A stretch of 64,000 nucleotides of DNA, from NCBI RefSeq assembly GCF_014042165.1, contig NZ_JACDZE010000001.1, positions 124,001-188,000 on the forward strand. The letters are read 5' to 3'. This stretch comes from Moheibacter lacus (lineage in GTDB: Bacteria > Bacteroidota > Bacteroidia > Flavobacteriales > Weeksellaceae). The position numbers and the translations under genes are program-made. How positions within the stretch are numbered: the first letter of the stretch is position 1; each line of letters opens with the position of its first letter. The notes under the pieces were generated by a model. That model saw only the letters and a program-made list of their open reading frames with translations. It ran no database searches and was not told the origin of the DNA. Shown here one piece after another: positions 36,599 to 44,937 of this stretch.

Positions 36599-37255
36599 TT
36601 ATTGATTTCCTTTTGCATGGTCAGCCAGAAACTGCGCCAATCCAATGTCTGTTAAAGGATGTTTCAATAATCCCATGATGGAACTAAGCGGTCCGGTCAT
36701 CACGTCAGCACCGATTTTTGCACAATTCACGATGTGCATGGTATGACGGATAGAAGCCGCCAAAATCTGCGTATCATACAAATAGTTGTCATACACCAAA
36801 CGGATTTCTTCGATCAAATTCAAACCGTCAGTCGAAATATCATCCAATCTTCCCAAAAAAGGTGAAACATAAGTTGCGCCGGCTTTTGCAGCCAAAAGCG
36901 CCTGGCCTACTGAAAAAACCAAAGTCACATTGGTTTTGATGCCGTTTTCAGAGAAATATTTACAAGCTTTCACACCATCTTTGGTCATCGGGATTTTCAC
37001 GACGATTTGGTCGTTTAGTTTTGCAAGAGCTTTTCCTTCTTTGATCATGCCGTCAAAATCCGTTGAGATAACTTCCGCACTTACATCTCCCTCTACGATT
37101 TTGCAAATATCTTTGTAGTGTTTCAAAATGTTTTTCTCGCCTGTGATGCCTTCCTTTGCCATTAAAGAAGGATTGGTGGTTACACCATCCAAAATCCCTA
37201 AATCCTGCGCTTCTTTGATGTCAGCCAAATTGGCCGTGTCGATAAAAAATTTCAT
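36599..37255 (-). CDS. Transaldolase/fructose-6-phosphate aldolase family protein
   Basis: 218 residues, the length of the short TalC/FSA family. The opening '[31 protein letters not shown]' is the signature. The Schiff-base lysine is in '[11 protein letters not shown]'. The closing '[16 protein letters not shown]' fits. It either transfers dihydroxyacetone units in the pentose phosphate pathway or cleaves fructose 6-phosphate; short-family members of Bacteroidetes are usually annotated as transaldolase. The -7 box TAATTTTG lies at 37281-37288, next to a MITE-like element. A minus-strand terminator follows. Confidence 0.92.
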   Translation of the reverse strand: MKFFIDTANLADIKEAQDLGILDGVTTNPSLMAKEGITGEKNILKHYKDICKIVEGDVSAEVISTDFDGMIKEGKALAKLNDQIVVKIPMTKDGVKACKYFSENGIKTNVTLVFSVGQALLAAKAGATYVSPFLGRLDDISTDGLNLIEEIRLVYDNYLYDTQILAASIRHTMHIVNCAKIGADVMTGPLSSIMGLLKHPLTDIGLAQFLADHAKGNQ

Positions 37256-37280
37256 TTGTTGATTGTTTCAAAAGTTGGCA

Positions 37281-37288
37281 CAAAATTA
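37281..37288 (-). promoter_or_regulatory. -7 box of the transaldolase-like gene
   Basis: TAATTTTG on the minus strand, exact TAnnTTTG. The expected -33 position falls at the edge of the MITE-like repeat, and no TTTG is present there. Confidence 0.5.
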
Positions 37289-37305
37289 AGGGTTATCTTC
37301 ATTAA

Positions 37306-37522
37306 AACCTGAGTTCGATTAATATTTGTAGGTTCAGACTTTTGTAAGATGAAAAGTTCGAGGCGGGAATAGGTAGATTTATCGGGATAAATCAAGTATT
37401 TCCAACGAAAAAATTTTCATCTTACAAATAAGTCATTTTGAAAATTTAGAATTTACAAATCTTAAAACTCACACCACTTAAAAATAGCGATCTGAATCCT
37501 AAAGATTAATCGAACTCAGGTT
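37306..37522. mobile_element. MITE-like element, 217 bp with 18-bp perfect terminal inverted repeats
   Basis: AACCTGAGTTCGATTAAT at 37306-37323 and its exact reverse complement at 37505-37522. Inside is a second hairpin, TTTGTAAGATGAAAA (37341-37355) with its complement at 37414-37428, and at its apex GATTTAT-CGGG-ATAAATC. There is no transposase and no ORF. No clear target-site duplication was seen. It fills most of the 350-bp gap between the transaldolase-like gene and the following exported protein. It could be a non-autonomous relative of an IS family; which one is not known. Confidence 0.7.
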
Positions 37523-37605
37523 GAAAACATTATTTCAGATGAAAATTGAATTCAATTTATTTCTCCCTATTTTATAAATCATTAAATTAGCTGTAAATCA
37601 ACACC

Positions 37606-38700
37606 ATGAAAACTTTCACATTGCTTTTATTCTTTTTATCCATTCCGCTATTTATTTCAGCTCAAACTGAAGAATTGACCGATGAGGTTTGGTATTTGCA
37701 TTGGGTGAAATTAAATGATCAGACCATCGAAAATCCTAATTTATTAGAATCCAATTCCTATTTATGGTTTGGAGTTGATAGTTTTTTTTCTGAAACCTGC
37801 CTTTCCGGAGGTGTTCATGGAAATTTTTCCATACTAGAAAATGAAATCTCTCTTTCAAATGTTAATACCTACCCAGGTGATTGTGAAGCTGACGCATCTA
37901 TCCTTTTTAGAGAAGCTTACTACGAAATCATGTTGCAAGATTCATCTTTTTCTTTTACAATCAATCCACAAGAAGGAGGATTAATTGAATCAATCTGGGT
38001 AAATGAAGCAGGAAATGAATTGTATTTTACCAATCGTCCATTTTATAATTCAGCACCAACTGAAATAGACCAAATGAGTTGGTTTTTACAGTATGTAAAA
38101 ATCGACGATGTCATTCATTATACTCCAAACAATGAAGAAGTTAACAGCGTTGTACTACAATTAAATGGATATCATTTCTCAACTGGTGTTTGTGCGCCTT
38201 TAGACGGATCTTTTGGTTTTTTACCTGACACAAATAAATTTAATATTATTGAAATGGCTGAAGGAATGCTAGAATGTGGGCCTGTATATGGAAATAACCA
38301 ATTCCAAAATCTTTATCATGGCTATTTTTGGACCAATCAATTGGAAGAACTTGAATATGAATATACAGAAAATAGCGACCAGTCTAAATCATTAGTCATA
38401 ACCGATTCACAAGGAAACCAATTGGTATATGGAGATGTTCAATTAAATACTTCAGAATTTTCATTGAATTCATTTGAAATCTATCCTAACCCTGTAAAAG
38501 ATTTTCTTTCCATAGAAAATCCTAATTTAAACATCGATAAAATTCAACTATTGGATTTACAAGGAAAAATTGTCCTAGAACAAATCATTTCTTCTGCATC
38601 CATAAAATTAGACCTAAAAAATTTATCCAAAGGCATTTACATTTTGCAGTTAAAATCCAACCATCAAATCCTTCAATCAGAAAAAATCATCAAAAAATAA
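37606..38700 (+). CDS. Secreted protein with internal repeat and T9SS type A sorting domain
   Basis: 364 residues. The signal peptide is MKTFTLLLFFLSIPLFISAQ. Two similar domains of about 130 residues open with 'VWYLHWVKLNDQTIENPN' and 'MSWFLQYVKIDDVIHYTPN', and both carry a Cys/Gly-rich 'GGVHGNFSI' or 'APLDGSFGF' stretch, so the body is an internal duplication. The last 75 residues ('FEIYPNPVKDFLSI', 'LSKGIYILQLKS', 'SEKIIKK') are a type A sorting domain. Export by T9SS is expected. No enzymatic motif. A strong terminator follows. Confidence 0.82.
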   Translation: MKTFTLLLFFLSIPLFISAQTEELTDEVWYLHWVKLNDQTIENPNLLESNSYLWFGVDSFFSETCLSGGVHGNFSILENEISLSNVNTYPGDCEADASILFREAYYEIMLQDSSFSFTINPQEGGLIESIWVNEAGNELYFTNRPFYNSAPTEIDQMSWFLQYVKIDDVIHYTPNNEEVNSVVLQLNGYHFSTGVCAPLDGSFGFLPDTNKFNIIEMAEGMLECGPVYGNNQFQNLYHGYFWTNQLEELEYEYTENSDQSKSLVITDSQGNQLVYGDVQLNTSEFSLNSFEIYPNPVKDFLSIENPNLNIDKIQLLDLQGKIVLEQIISSASIKLDLKNLSKGIYILQLKSNHQILQSEKIIKK

Positions 38701-38721
38701 TTCAATTCAAAGTTGGAATTT

Positions 38722-38758
38722 ATGACTTCGAGGACGCATTCCTTGAGGTCATTTTTTT
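38722..38758 (+). terminator. Rho-independent terminator
   Basis: ATGACTTCGAGG / CCTTGAGGTCAT pairing with two mismatches, followed by TTTTTTT, 22 bases after the stop. Confidence 0.8.
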
Positions 38759-38802
38759 ATGTGTTTATTTTTTATTTTTTCAATGGACACATGGAACTTT
38801 AG

Positions 38803-38851
38803 ATGATTAAAATAATCTTTACGCTGTTTGTTTAAAGATTATTTTAATCAT
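38803..38851. repeat. Perfect 19-bp inverted repeat (possible operator or hairpin)
   Basis: ATGATTAAAATAATCTTTA (38803-38821) and its exact complement (38833-38851) flank an 11-base loop. It is AT-rich, without a T-run. It lies immediately upstream of a TATATTTG box at 38863-38870, so its right arm covers the -33 region. Confidence 0.75.
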
Positions 38852-38862
38852 GTCGGTTTCAT

Positions 38863-38870
38863 TATATTTG
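38863..38870 (+). promoter_or_regulatory. -7 box before the exported hypothetical protein
   Basis: TATATTTG, exact TAnnTTTG, 16 bases before the ATG at 38886. The upstream spacer runs into the 19-bp inverted repeat. Confidence 0.5.
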
Positions 38871-38885
38871 AGAAAATTTATTTCC

Positions 38886-39662
38886 ATGACAAAACAAATT
38901 ATTTGTTTCATATTATTGGTATGTTCCACTTTTTCATTGGCTCAAAATGTCAGCGATTTTAAATATATCATCATACCTGAAAAGTTTTCTGAATTTGATA
39001 AAAACGAATACCGCATGAATTATCACCTGATGCGGCTTTTAGGTGAAAAAAAATATGAAATTTTAAATGCCAATCCTTCTGAATGGCCGGAAGAAGTCCA
39101 GAAAAACAGTTGTTTGGCGTTGAATTCTGATATCTTAAAAGGGAAAAAGTTTTTAAAAAATAAGGTTGAACTCCTTTTTACTGATTGTCAAGGAAAAGAG
39201 ATAGATCGTCTTGAAGGAATTTCAAATGAAAAATCCTATGCCGTCGGCTACCCAGATGCTTTAAAAAATGCTGTTCAATCACTTCGCATTTCTTTTCCCA
39301 AAGAATTGGATTACCAACCCAAAACTACTACTATCCCGACTGTTCCAACTCCGGAAATAAAAACACAAGGAAATATCTCCGAAAATAGTTGGATCGATAG
39401 CGGAATCGAATTCCAAAATGATGGACAATCTATCATTTTAACTGAACAAAAAGATGGTTCGTTTATTTTGATCGATAAAAATACTTCATCCATTTTCGCG
39501 CAATTGAAACCCTCTTCGAAAAAAAGCGTTTACCATGTAACCATTTCAGATCCTTCTGGAAACTACCATACCATTGGGTTCTATGAAGATCAAAATCTTA
39601 CCATAGAATTCAAAACCAAAGACAATCAATTTTCTGCCAAATCCTATAAAAGAAAACCATAA
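38886..39662 (+). CDS. Hypothetical exported protein
   Basis: 258 residues from the ATG at 38886. The signal peptide is MTKQIICFILLVCSTFSLAQ. The body has two parts: residues about 22-140 ('YIIIPEKFSEFDKNEYRMNYHLMRLLGEKKYEIL', then 'VELLFTDCQGKEIDRLEG') and, after a Thr/Pro linker ('TTTIPTVPTPEI'), a small C-terminal beta domain ('DGSFILIDKNTSSIFAQLKPS'). It is unrecognised, though this two-part layout occurs in Flavobacterial outer-envelope proteins. An ATG 36 bases upstream would add residues that do not fit a signal peptide and lies inside the inverted repeat. Confidence 0.65.
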   Translation: MTKQIICFILLVCSTFSLAQNVSDFKYIIIPEKFSEFDKNEYRMNYHLMRLLGEKKYEILNANPSEWPEEVQKNSCLALNSDILKGKKFLKNKVELLFTDCQGKEIDRLEGISNEKSYAVGYPDALKNAVQSLRISFPKELDYQPKTTTIPTVPTPEIKTQGNISENSWIDSGIEFQNDGQSIILTEQKDGSFILIDKNTSSIFAQLKPSSKKSVYHVTISDPSGNYHTIGFYEDQNLTIEFKTKDNQFSAKSYKRKP

Positions 39663-39732
39663 ATTCATTTCTATGAAATGTCCATTTACAAATCGACAAT
39701 GATAATTTGGGCATCACATCTCACCATTTTAG

Positions 39733-39838
39733 AACAATAAATATTAATCGATGAAACACCCATTATTAAGTTTTAATTACACAGCGGAATGTTAACTGGG
39801 TGTTCCATGTGACATTAAAAAAAAACAATAAATATTAA
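39733..39838 (+). repeat. Direct repeat of a gene leader (AACAATAAATATTAA, two copies)
   Basis: AACAATAAATATTAA at 39733-39747 and 39824-39838. Each copy is followed after 3 bases by ATGAAA: the first starts a 14-codon ORF at 39751, the second the oligopeptidase gene at 39842. Confidence 0.7.
39751..39795 (+). CDS. Possible 14-residue upstream ORF (leader peptide candidate)
   Basis: ATG at 39751 to TAA at 39795, reading MKHPLLSFNYTAEC. It starts 91 bases before the protease gene start and after an identical 15-base leader. An inverted repeat (AACACCCA near its start, TGGGTGTT at 39797-39804) spans it. Existence as a translated peptide is speculative. Confidence 0.25.
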   Translation: MKHPLLSFNYTAEC

Positions 39839-39841
39839 CAC

Positions 39842-41950
39842 ATGAAAATAAAATTCTCTACCGTCCTGCTAACTTTGAGTACATTTGCGCTCTTAAATGC
39901 CCAAAATATGCAAGCCCCGAAAGCAAAAAAAATCGATAAAAAATTAGAAATACACGGTGATGTCAGAACCGACGAATACTATTGGCTCAACCAACGTGAA
40001 AACCCGGAAGTCATTGATTATCTGAATGCCGAAAACGCCTATACAGATGCCATGTTGAAAGACACGGAGAAATTTCAAAAAGATTTATTTGAAGAAATCA
40101 AAGGCCGAATCAAAGAAGATGATTCCTCAGTTCCTTATAAATACAATGGCTATTGGTACGTTACCCGATTTGAAAAAGGAGGTGAATACCCCATTCATAC
40201 CCGAAAAAAAGAAAGTTTGGATGCCAAAGAAGAAATCCTCTTTGACGTAAATGAAATGGCCAAACCTTTTAGTTATTATAATCTAAATGGACTAAATGTT
40301 TCGGAGAATAATCAATTGGTGGCTTTTGGACAGGATACACTTTCCAGAAGAATTTACACCATCCAAATCAAAGATTTGAAAACCGGAAAAATTCTTTCCG
40401 ATAAATTGGAAAACACGACGGGTGGTTCCGTTTGGGCAACGGACAATCAAACCCTTTTCTACACTAGAAAAGATGCTACTTTACGCTCTTATCAAATATG
40501 GAAACATAAATTGGGGACACCACAGAGCGAAGATCAATTGATCTTTGAAGAATCTGATGAAACCTTTGGAACTTATGTATATAAAACCAAATCAAAAAAG
40601 TACATCATCATCGGTTCTTCCAGCACCGTTTCCAACGAATACCGCTTCATTCCTGCGGACCAGCCAAATGCAGAATGGAAAGTTCTTCAACCCAGAGAAC
40701 GCGATTTGGAATTCAGTATCGAACATTACGGAAACGACTTTTATATTCTGACCAATAAAGACAAAGCCACCAATTTCAAATTGATGAAAACGCCGGTCGA
40801 TAAACCGGGAAAAGAAAATTGGGTCGATGTCATTCCGCATAGAAAAGATGTGTATTTAGAAAACTTCGAAATTTTCAACGATTATTTGGTTCTTGAAGAA
40901 AGAACCAACGGACTGACCGAAATCCTCATCAACAGCTGGGATGGTAAAACCAGTTACAAATTACCTTTTAAAGAAGAAGTTTATACAGCGTATATTTCCT
41001 ATAACCCTGAATTTGATTCTAAAATTTTACGATATGGTTATACTTCTATGACAACGCCCAATTCGACCATCGATTTTAACATGGTAGACAAAACCAGCGA
41101 AGTCAAAAAAGAACAACCGGTTCTAGGGGATTTCAAAAAAGAAAACTACAAAACCAAAAGACTGTGGGTTACGGCACGCGATGGCGTAAAAGTACCGGTT
41201 TCTATCGTATATCGAAAAGACACCAAAATTAGCCAAAAAACACCCGTTTTGCTTTATGCGTATGGTTCTTACGGCGCTACAATGGATCCTTATTTCAGTT
41301 CGTCAAGACTGAGTTTACTCGACAGAGGATTTATTTATGCATTGGCGCACATCAGAGGTGGACAGGATTTAGGACGACCTTGGTATGATGATGGGAAAAT
41401 GTTAAAAAAGAAAAATACGTTCAATGATTTTGTGGATGTTTCGAAATATTTAATCGACGAGCAATACACTTGTGCCCAGCACCTTTATGCAATGGGTGGT
41501 TCTGCCGGCGGACTTTTGATGGGAGCCATCATCAACCAAGCGCCGGAATTGTACAATGGCGTTGTTGCGCAAGTTCCTTTTGTAGATGTGGTAACCACGA
41601 TGTTGGATGATTCGATTCCGTTGACCACCGGAGAATACGACGAATGGGGAAATCCAAACGATAAAGTTTATTATGACTATATGAAATCCTATTCGCCATA
41701 TGATAATATCGAGAAGAAGAATTATCCAAACATGCTCGTAACCACAGGATTGCATGACTCACAAGTTCAATATTGGGAACCCGCTAAATGGGTTGCTCGA
41801 TTACGGGATTTAAAAACAGATGACAATCTTTTGATTCTAAAAACTGATATGGAAACCGGACACGGAGGAGCATCCGGACGATTTGAAGCCTTAAAAGAAA
41901 TTGCACTCGAATATGCTTTTATCTTTAAATTAGAAGGAATTACAGAATAA
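39842..41950 (+). CDS. Exported S9-family serine peptidase, oligopeptidase B-like
   Basis: 702 residues with signal peptide MKIKFSTVLLTLSTFALLNAQ. The N-terminal beta-propeller ('DEYYWLNQRENPEVIDYLNAENAY') leads to a C-terminal alpha/beta-hydrolase domain. The catalytic Ser is in GGSAGG ('YAMGGSAGGLLMGA'), Asp in 'GLHDSQVQYWE' and His in 'ETGHGGASGR', in the order Ser, Asp, His of S9. The 'HIRGGQDLGRPWYDDGK' stretch is typical of oligopeptidase B, which cleaves after basic residues in short peptides. Specificity is inferred. The signal peptide places it in the periplasm or beyond, unlike the cytosolic E. coli enzyme. Confidence 0.93.
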   Translation: MKIKFSTVLLTLSTFALLNAQNMQAPKAKKIDKKLEIHGDVRTDEYYWLNQRENPEVIDYLNAENAYTDAMLKDTEKFQKDLFEEIKGRIKEDDSSVPYKYNGYWYVTRFEKGGEYPIHTRKKESLDAKEEILFDVNEMAKPFSYYNLNGLNVSENNQLVAFGQDTLSRRIYTIQIKDLKTGKILSDKLENTTGGSVWATDNQTLFYTRKDATLRSYQIWKHKLGTPQSEDQLIFEESDETFGTYVYKTKSKKYIIIGSSSTVSNEYRFIPADQPNAEWKVLQPRERDLEFSIEHYGNDFYILTNKDKATNFKLMKTPVDKPGKENWVDVIPHRKDVYLENFEIFNDYLVLEERTNGLTEILINSWDGKTSYKLPFKEEVYTAYISYNPEFDSKILRYGYTSMTTPNSTIDFNMVDKTSEVKKEQPVLGDFKKENYKTKRLWVTARDGVKVPVSIVYRKDTKISQKTPVLLYAYGSYGATMDPYFSSSRLSLLDRGFIYALAHIRGGQDLGRPWYDDGKMLKKKNTFNDFVDVSKYLIDEQYTCAQHLYAMGGSAGGLLMGAIINQAPELYNGVVAQVPFVDVVTTMLDDSIPLTTGEYDEWGNPNDKVYYDYMKSYSPYDNIEKKNYPNMLVTTGLHDSQVQYWEPAKWVARLRDLKTDDNLLILKTDMETGHGGASGRFEALKEIALEYAFIFKLEGITE

Positions 41951-42116
41951 TTAATAATTACTTAAATATTGAATTAAAGTTGGTTTAAATATTTGAACGA
42001 ACTTTTTTTTTCATTAAATTATTCATACGCTATGAAATTTTAAACATGAAACTTTAAAAATTGAACTTTAGACTTTAATCAAAATCCTTATTTTTACTCC
42101 AACTTAAAACAGAAAA

Positions 42117-42998
42117 ATGGCTTCAGGAATATTTGCAGTTTTGGATGATATCGCCGCTTTAATGGATGATGTGGCGATGGCGAGTAAATTGGCAACCAAA
42201 AAAACAGCCGGAATCCTTGGTGACGACCTCGCTGTAAATGCTGAGAAAGCGACCGGATTTCTAGAATCAAGAGAAATTCCTGTTCTTTGGGCGATCACCA
42301 AAGGTTCATTTGTCAACAAACTCATCATCGTTCCGGTAATCCTTGCCTTGAATGCCTTTCTTCCGATTGCGACCAAAATCCTATTGATCATCGGTGGGAT
42401 TTATTTGGCTTATGAAGGTGTGGAAAAAATCATTCATTATCTATTCCATCGAGAGAAAAAAGCGGAAGAAGTCATAGCAGAAAATAATTTGGACAATCGA
42501 GACGCAGAAAAAAAGAAGGTCAGATCTGCAATTATCACAGACTTCATTCTTTCACTCGAAATCATCATTATCGCACTCAGCACTGTGCTTGAAGAATCTT
42601 TTGTAACCCAAATCTTAACAGTTTCGGTCGTTGCAATTCTAGCAACTATCGGTGTATATGGAATCGTGGCACTTATCGTCCGCATGGATGATGCCGGATA
42701 CAAACTCATCAAAAAATCGGGTGAAAAAGGATTTTTAAACAGCGTTGGAAATCTATTGGTAAAAGCGCTACCGATAGTCATCAAAGGTTTGGGTATCGTT
42801 GGAACCATTGCATTGATCTTTGTTTCAGGAGGAATTTTCATTCATCAAATCGATTATTTCCATCATTTATTGCCTGAAATCCCATCTATCATCAAGGAAA
42901 TCGCAAGTTCATTGATCGTTGGTTTGCTGGCATTTTTTATTATAGAAGGCGCAAAGAAACTCTTCAAAACTTCAAAAATCGAAAAAGAAATACCCTAA
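42117..42998 (+). CDS. DUF808 family (YedI-like) membrane protein
   Basis: 293 residues, matching E. coli YedI in length. The opening 'ASGIFAVLDDIAALMDDVAMASKLATKKTAGILGDDLAVNAEKATGF' is the family signature. Several membrane segments follow (residues 63-80, 85-104, 143-160, 172-195, 220-243, 262-280). Function unknown. It has no close partner gene. A near-consensus -7 sequence lies upstream. The stop codon sits inside the left arm of a hairpin. Confidence 0.9.
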   Translation: MASGIFAVLDDIAALMDDVAMASKLATKKTAGILGDDLAVNAEKATGFLESREIPVLWAITKGSFVNKLIIVPVILALNAFLPIATKILLIIGGIYLAYEGVEKIIHYLFHREKKAEEVIAENNLDNRDAEKKKVRSAIITDFILSLEIIIIALSTVLEESFVTQILTVSVVAILATIGVYGIVALIVRMDDAGYKLIKKSGEKGFLNSVGNLLVKALPIVIKGLGIVGTIALIFVSGGIFIHQIDYFHHLLPEIPSIIKEIASSLIVGLLAFFIIEGAKKLFKTSKIEKEIP

Positions 42999-43021
42999 AG
43001 CCATGTGTAAAACTTTAGGGT
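42992..43021. terminator. Hairpin between convergent DUF808 and amt genes
   Basis: ACCCTAAAG / CTTTAGGGT, 9 bp, with a 12-base loop. It overlaps the DUF808 stop codon. No long T-run follows on either side, so it is a weak or Rho-assisted terminator shared by the convergent genes. Confidence 0.45.
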
Positions 43022-43058
43022 TCAATTCAGAATTTAGTATTTAAAATTGAAATCAGTT

Positions 43059-44372
43059 TCATAAACTTTCCCCATGTTGAGACAAATCCAAACCTATGCT
43101 TTCCTTTTCAGGTTGAACACGAAGTGGTGTAATTTTATTGGTAATGATCAACAAAACCCAAGTTCCCACAAATGCAAATACTGATACAGCTACCATTGCA
43201 ATCATGTGTTTAAAAAATAAGGCAGTTTCACCATAAAATAAACCTTCAGTTGTCACGACAGCATTGATTTCACTGGTAGCAAAAACCCCAGTTAAAATCA
43301 TCCCTACGATCCCTCCGACTCCATGACAAGGAAAAACATCCAAAGTGTCGTCAATCCCTACCTTTGAACGAAGACGCACAACATAACTGCTCACCAAACT
43401 TGCAAAAATTCCGATGAAAATTGAATGTCCTATGGTCACAAATCCCGCAGCTGGTGTAATGGCCACCAAACCTACAACTGCTCCGATACAAACGCCCATT
43501 GCCGATAGTTTCTGACCATTAATTTTCTCCAAAAACCCCCAAGCAAGCGCCGCTGCTGCAGAAGCCGCAGTCGTATTGGCAAACGCCTGAACTGCCAATT
43601 CATTGGCCGCAAAAGAAGAACCCGCATTGAATCCAAACCACCCAAACCACAACAAACTCGTCCCTAAAATCACATAAGTAATCCGAGAAGGTTTATGCTC
43701 CGGAAAACTTCTTTTTTTCAAAAACATTGCACCTGCAAGAGCTGCCCAGCCTGCACTCATGTGCACAACAGTACCTCCTGCAAAATCTAAAACACCCCAT
43801 TTAGCCAAAATACCTTCCGGATGCCATGTAGCATGCGCCAAAGGCGAATATATAAATATGGAAAACAAAACGATGAACAACAAATAACCCCAAAACCTTA
43901 CTCTTTCTGCCCATCCACCTGAAATCAATGCTGGCGTAATGATGGCAAATTTCAATTGGAAAACAGCAAATAAAAGGATGGGAATCGTCGGCGCTCCTGC
44001 CCAAGCTGTTTTTGTACCTATATCTTTCATAAACAAATGAGGAATAGGATTTCCGATAACCCCATATAAATCCGGCCCAAACGCAAGCCCATAACCAAAA
44101 ATAAACCATAACACTGTGATCACAACCATCGCGATAAAACTTTGCAAAATGGTGCTAATTACATTCTTTTTGGTCACCATCCCACCATAGAAAAATCCCA
44201 AACCTGGCGTCATCAACAATACAAATGCCGATGCAACCAACATCCAAGCCATATCAGCAGAATTGAACTCAGGTTGAATGGTTTCTACCGTAGAATTTTG
44301 AAATAAAAAGGGTGTCAGCAAACTTAACAAACCGACACTCACCAATAAAATAATTAATATAATTTTCCTCAT
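43059..44372 (-). CDS. amt: Ammonium transporter, Amt family
   Basis: 437 residues. After a signal-like first segment it carries the Amt core of about 11 membrane spans. Landmarks are 'SADMAWMLVASAFVLLMTPGLGFFYGGMV', 'LDFAGGTVVHMSAGWAALAGA', 'DDTLDVFPCHGVGGIVGMILTGVF' with the second pore His, and 'LLWFGWFGFNAGS'. It moves ammonium/ammonia inward. No glnK-like gene lies beside it. A weak TAAATTTA box lies upstream on the minus strand. Confidence 0.96.
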   Translation of the reverse strand: MRKIILIILLVSVGLLSLLTPFLFQNSTVETIQPEFNSADMAWMLVASAFVLLMTPGLGFFYGGMVTKKNVISTILQSFIAMVVITVLWFIFGYGLAFGPDLYGVIGNPIPHLFMKDIGTKTAWAGAPTIPILLFAVFQLKFAIITPALISGGWAERVRFWGYLLFIVLFSIFIYSPLAHATWHPEGILAKWGVLDFAGGTVVHMSAGWAALAGAMFLKKRSFPEHKPSRITYVILGTSLLWFGWFGFNAGSSFAANELAVQAFANTTAASAAAALAWGFLEKINGQKLSAMGVCIGAVVGLVAITPAAGFVTIGHSIFIGIFASLVSSYVVRLRSKVGIDDTLDVFPCHGVGGIVGMILTGVFATSEINAVVTTEGLFYGETALFFKHMIAMVAVSVFAFVGTWVLLIITNKITPLRVQPEKESIGLDLSQHGESL

Positions 44373-44512
44373 ACCCCTAATTTAATTGGGGTAAATTTAT
44401 TTATTCAACAACAAATCAACTTACAAACCTTGATTTTTTTAATACAATGAATGAATTTTTACAAATTTCATAATGAAATGGATTTTGTATTTTTAAATTA
44501 TAAAATTCAGTT

Positions 44513-44920
44513 ATGAAATTTTCAATTTTAGCAATTTTTTTGACAATCCTATTTGTCGGTTGCAAGACACAGGTCCCTGCTCCTTCTAAAGATGCTGATA
44601 ACAAAATGACATTTGAGAAAAATGAGGAGAACCAATATGATATCGTGGTTTTTGATGGGCAGTATGATGTATATTTGATGACCATTGCACGCCCAGAAAG
44701 CTTTTATTCGGAGAATTATTACAAAATGAAAAACCAACAATATGTCAACGTTTGGAACAATCGCCATGCGCAACCTTTACGATTTGATCCTGATTTGTAT
44801 GCAGTTCAGATTGATTATAATCCTCGGACAAATTATGGCTTAAAGTTGGAATACAAACTCTATAATTTCTTCAAATTCATCGAATGGAAATACAAAGTTA
44901 ATTTAGAATTTGGGGGATAA
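44513..44920 (+). CDS. DUF6146-like lipoprotein
   Basis: 135 residues. The lipobox is in 'ILFVGCKTQ' (Cys at residue 18) after [16 protein letters not shown]. The body ('[46 protein letters not shown]') matches the DUF6146 pattern as I recall it, a small Bacteroidetes family with unknown role. No LES-type acidic run follows the Cys, so it probably stays in the periplasmic leaflet. It is 17 bases upstream of prfB on the same strand. Confidence 0.75.
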   Translation: MKFSILAIFLTILFVGCKTQVPAPSKDADNKMTFEKNEENQYDIVVFDGQYDVYLMTIARPESFYSENYYKMKNQQYVNVWNNRHAQPLRFDPDLYAVQIDYNPRTNYGLKLEYKLYNFFKFIEWKYKVNLEFGG

Positions 44921-44924
44921 ATTG

Positions 44925-44932
44925 TATCTTTG
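44925..44932 (+). promoter_or_regulatory. -7 box immediately before prfB
   Basis: TATCTTTG, exact TAnnTTTG, only 5 bases before the ATG at 44938. Transcription starting 5-7 bases downstream would yield an almost leaderless prfB mRNA. Confidence 0.5.
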
Positions 44933-44937
44933 CCCCT

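Noticed and set aside
37306-37522. The inverted-repeat element considered as a complete insertion sequence
   Set aside because: It is only 217 bp, with no transposase ORF; it was kept as MITE-like.
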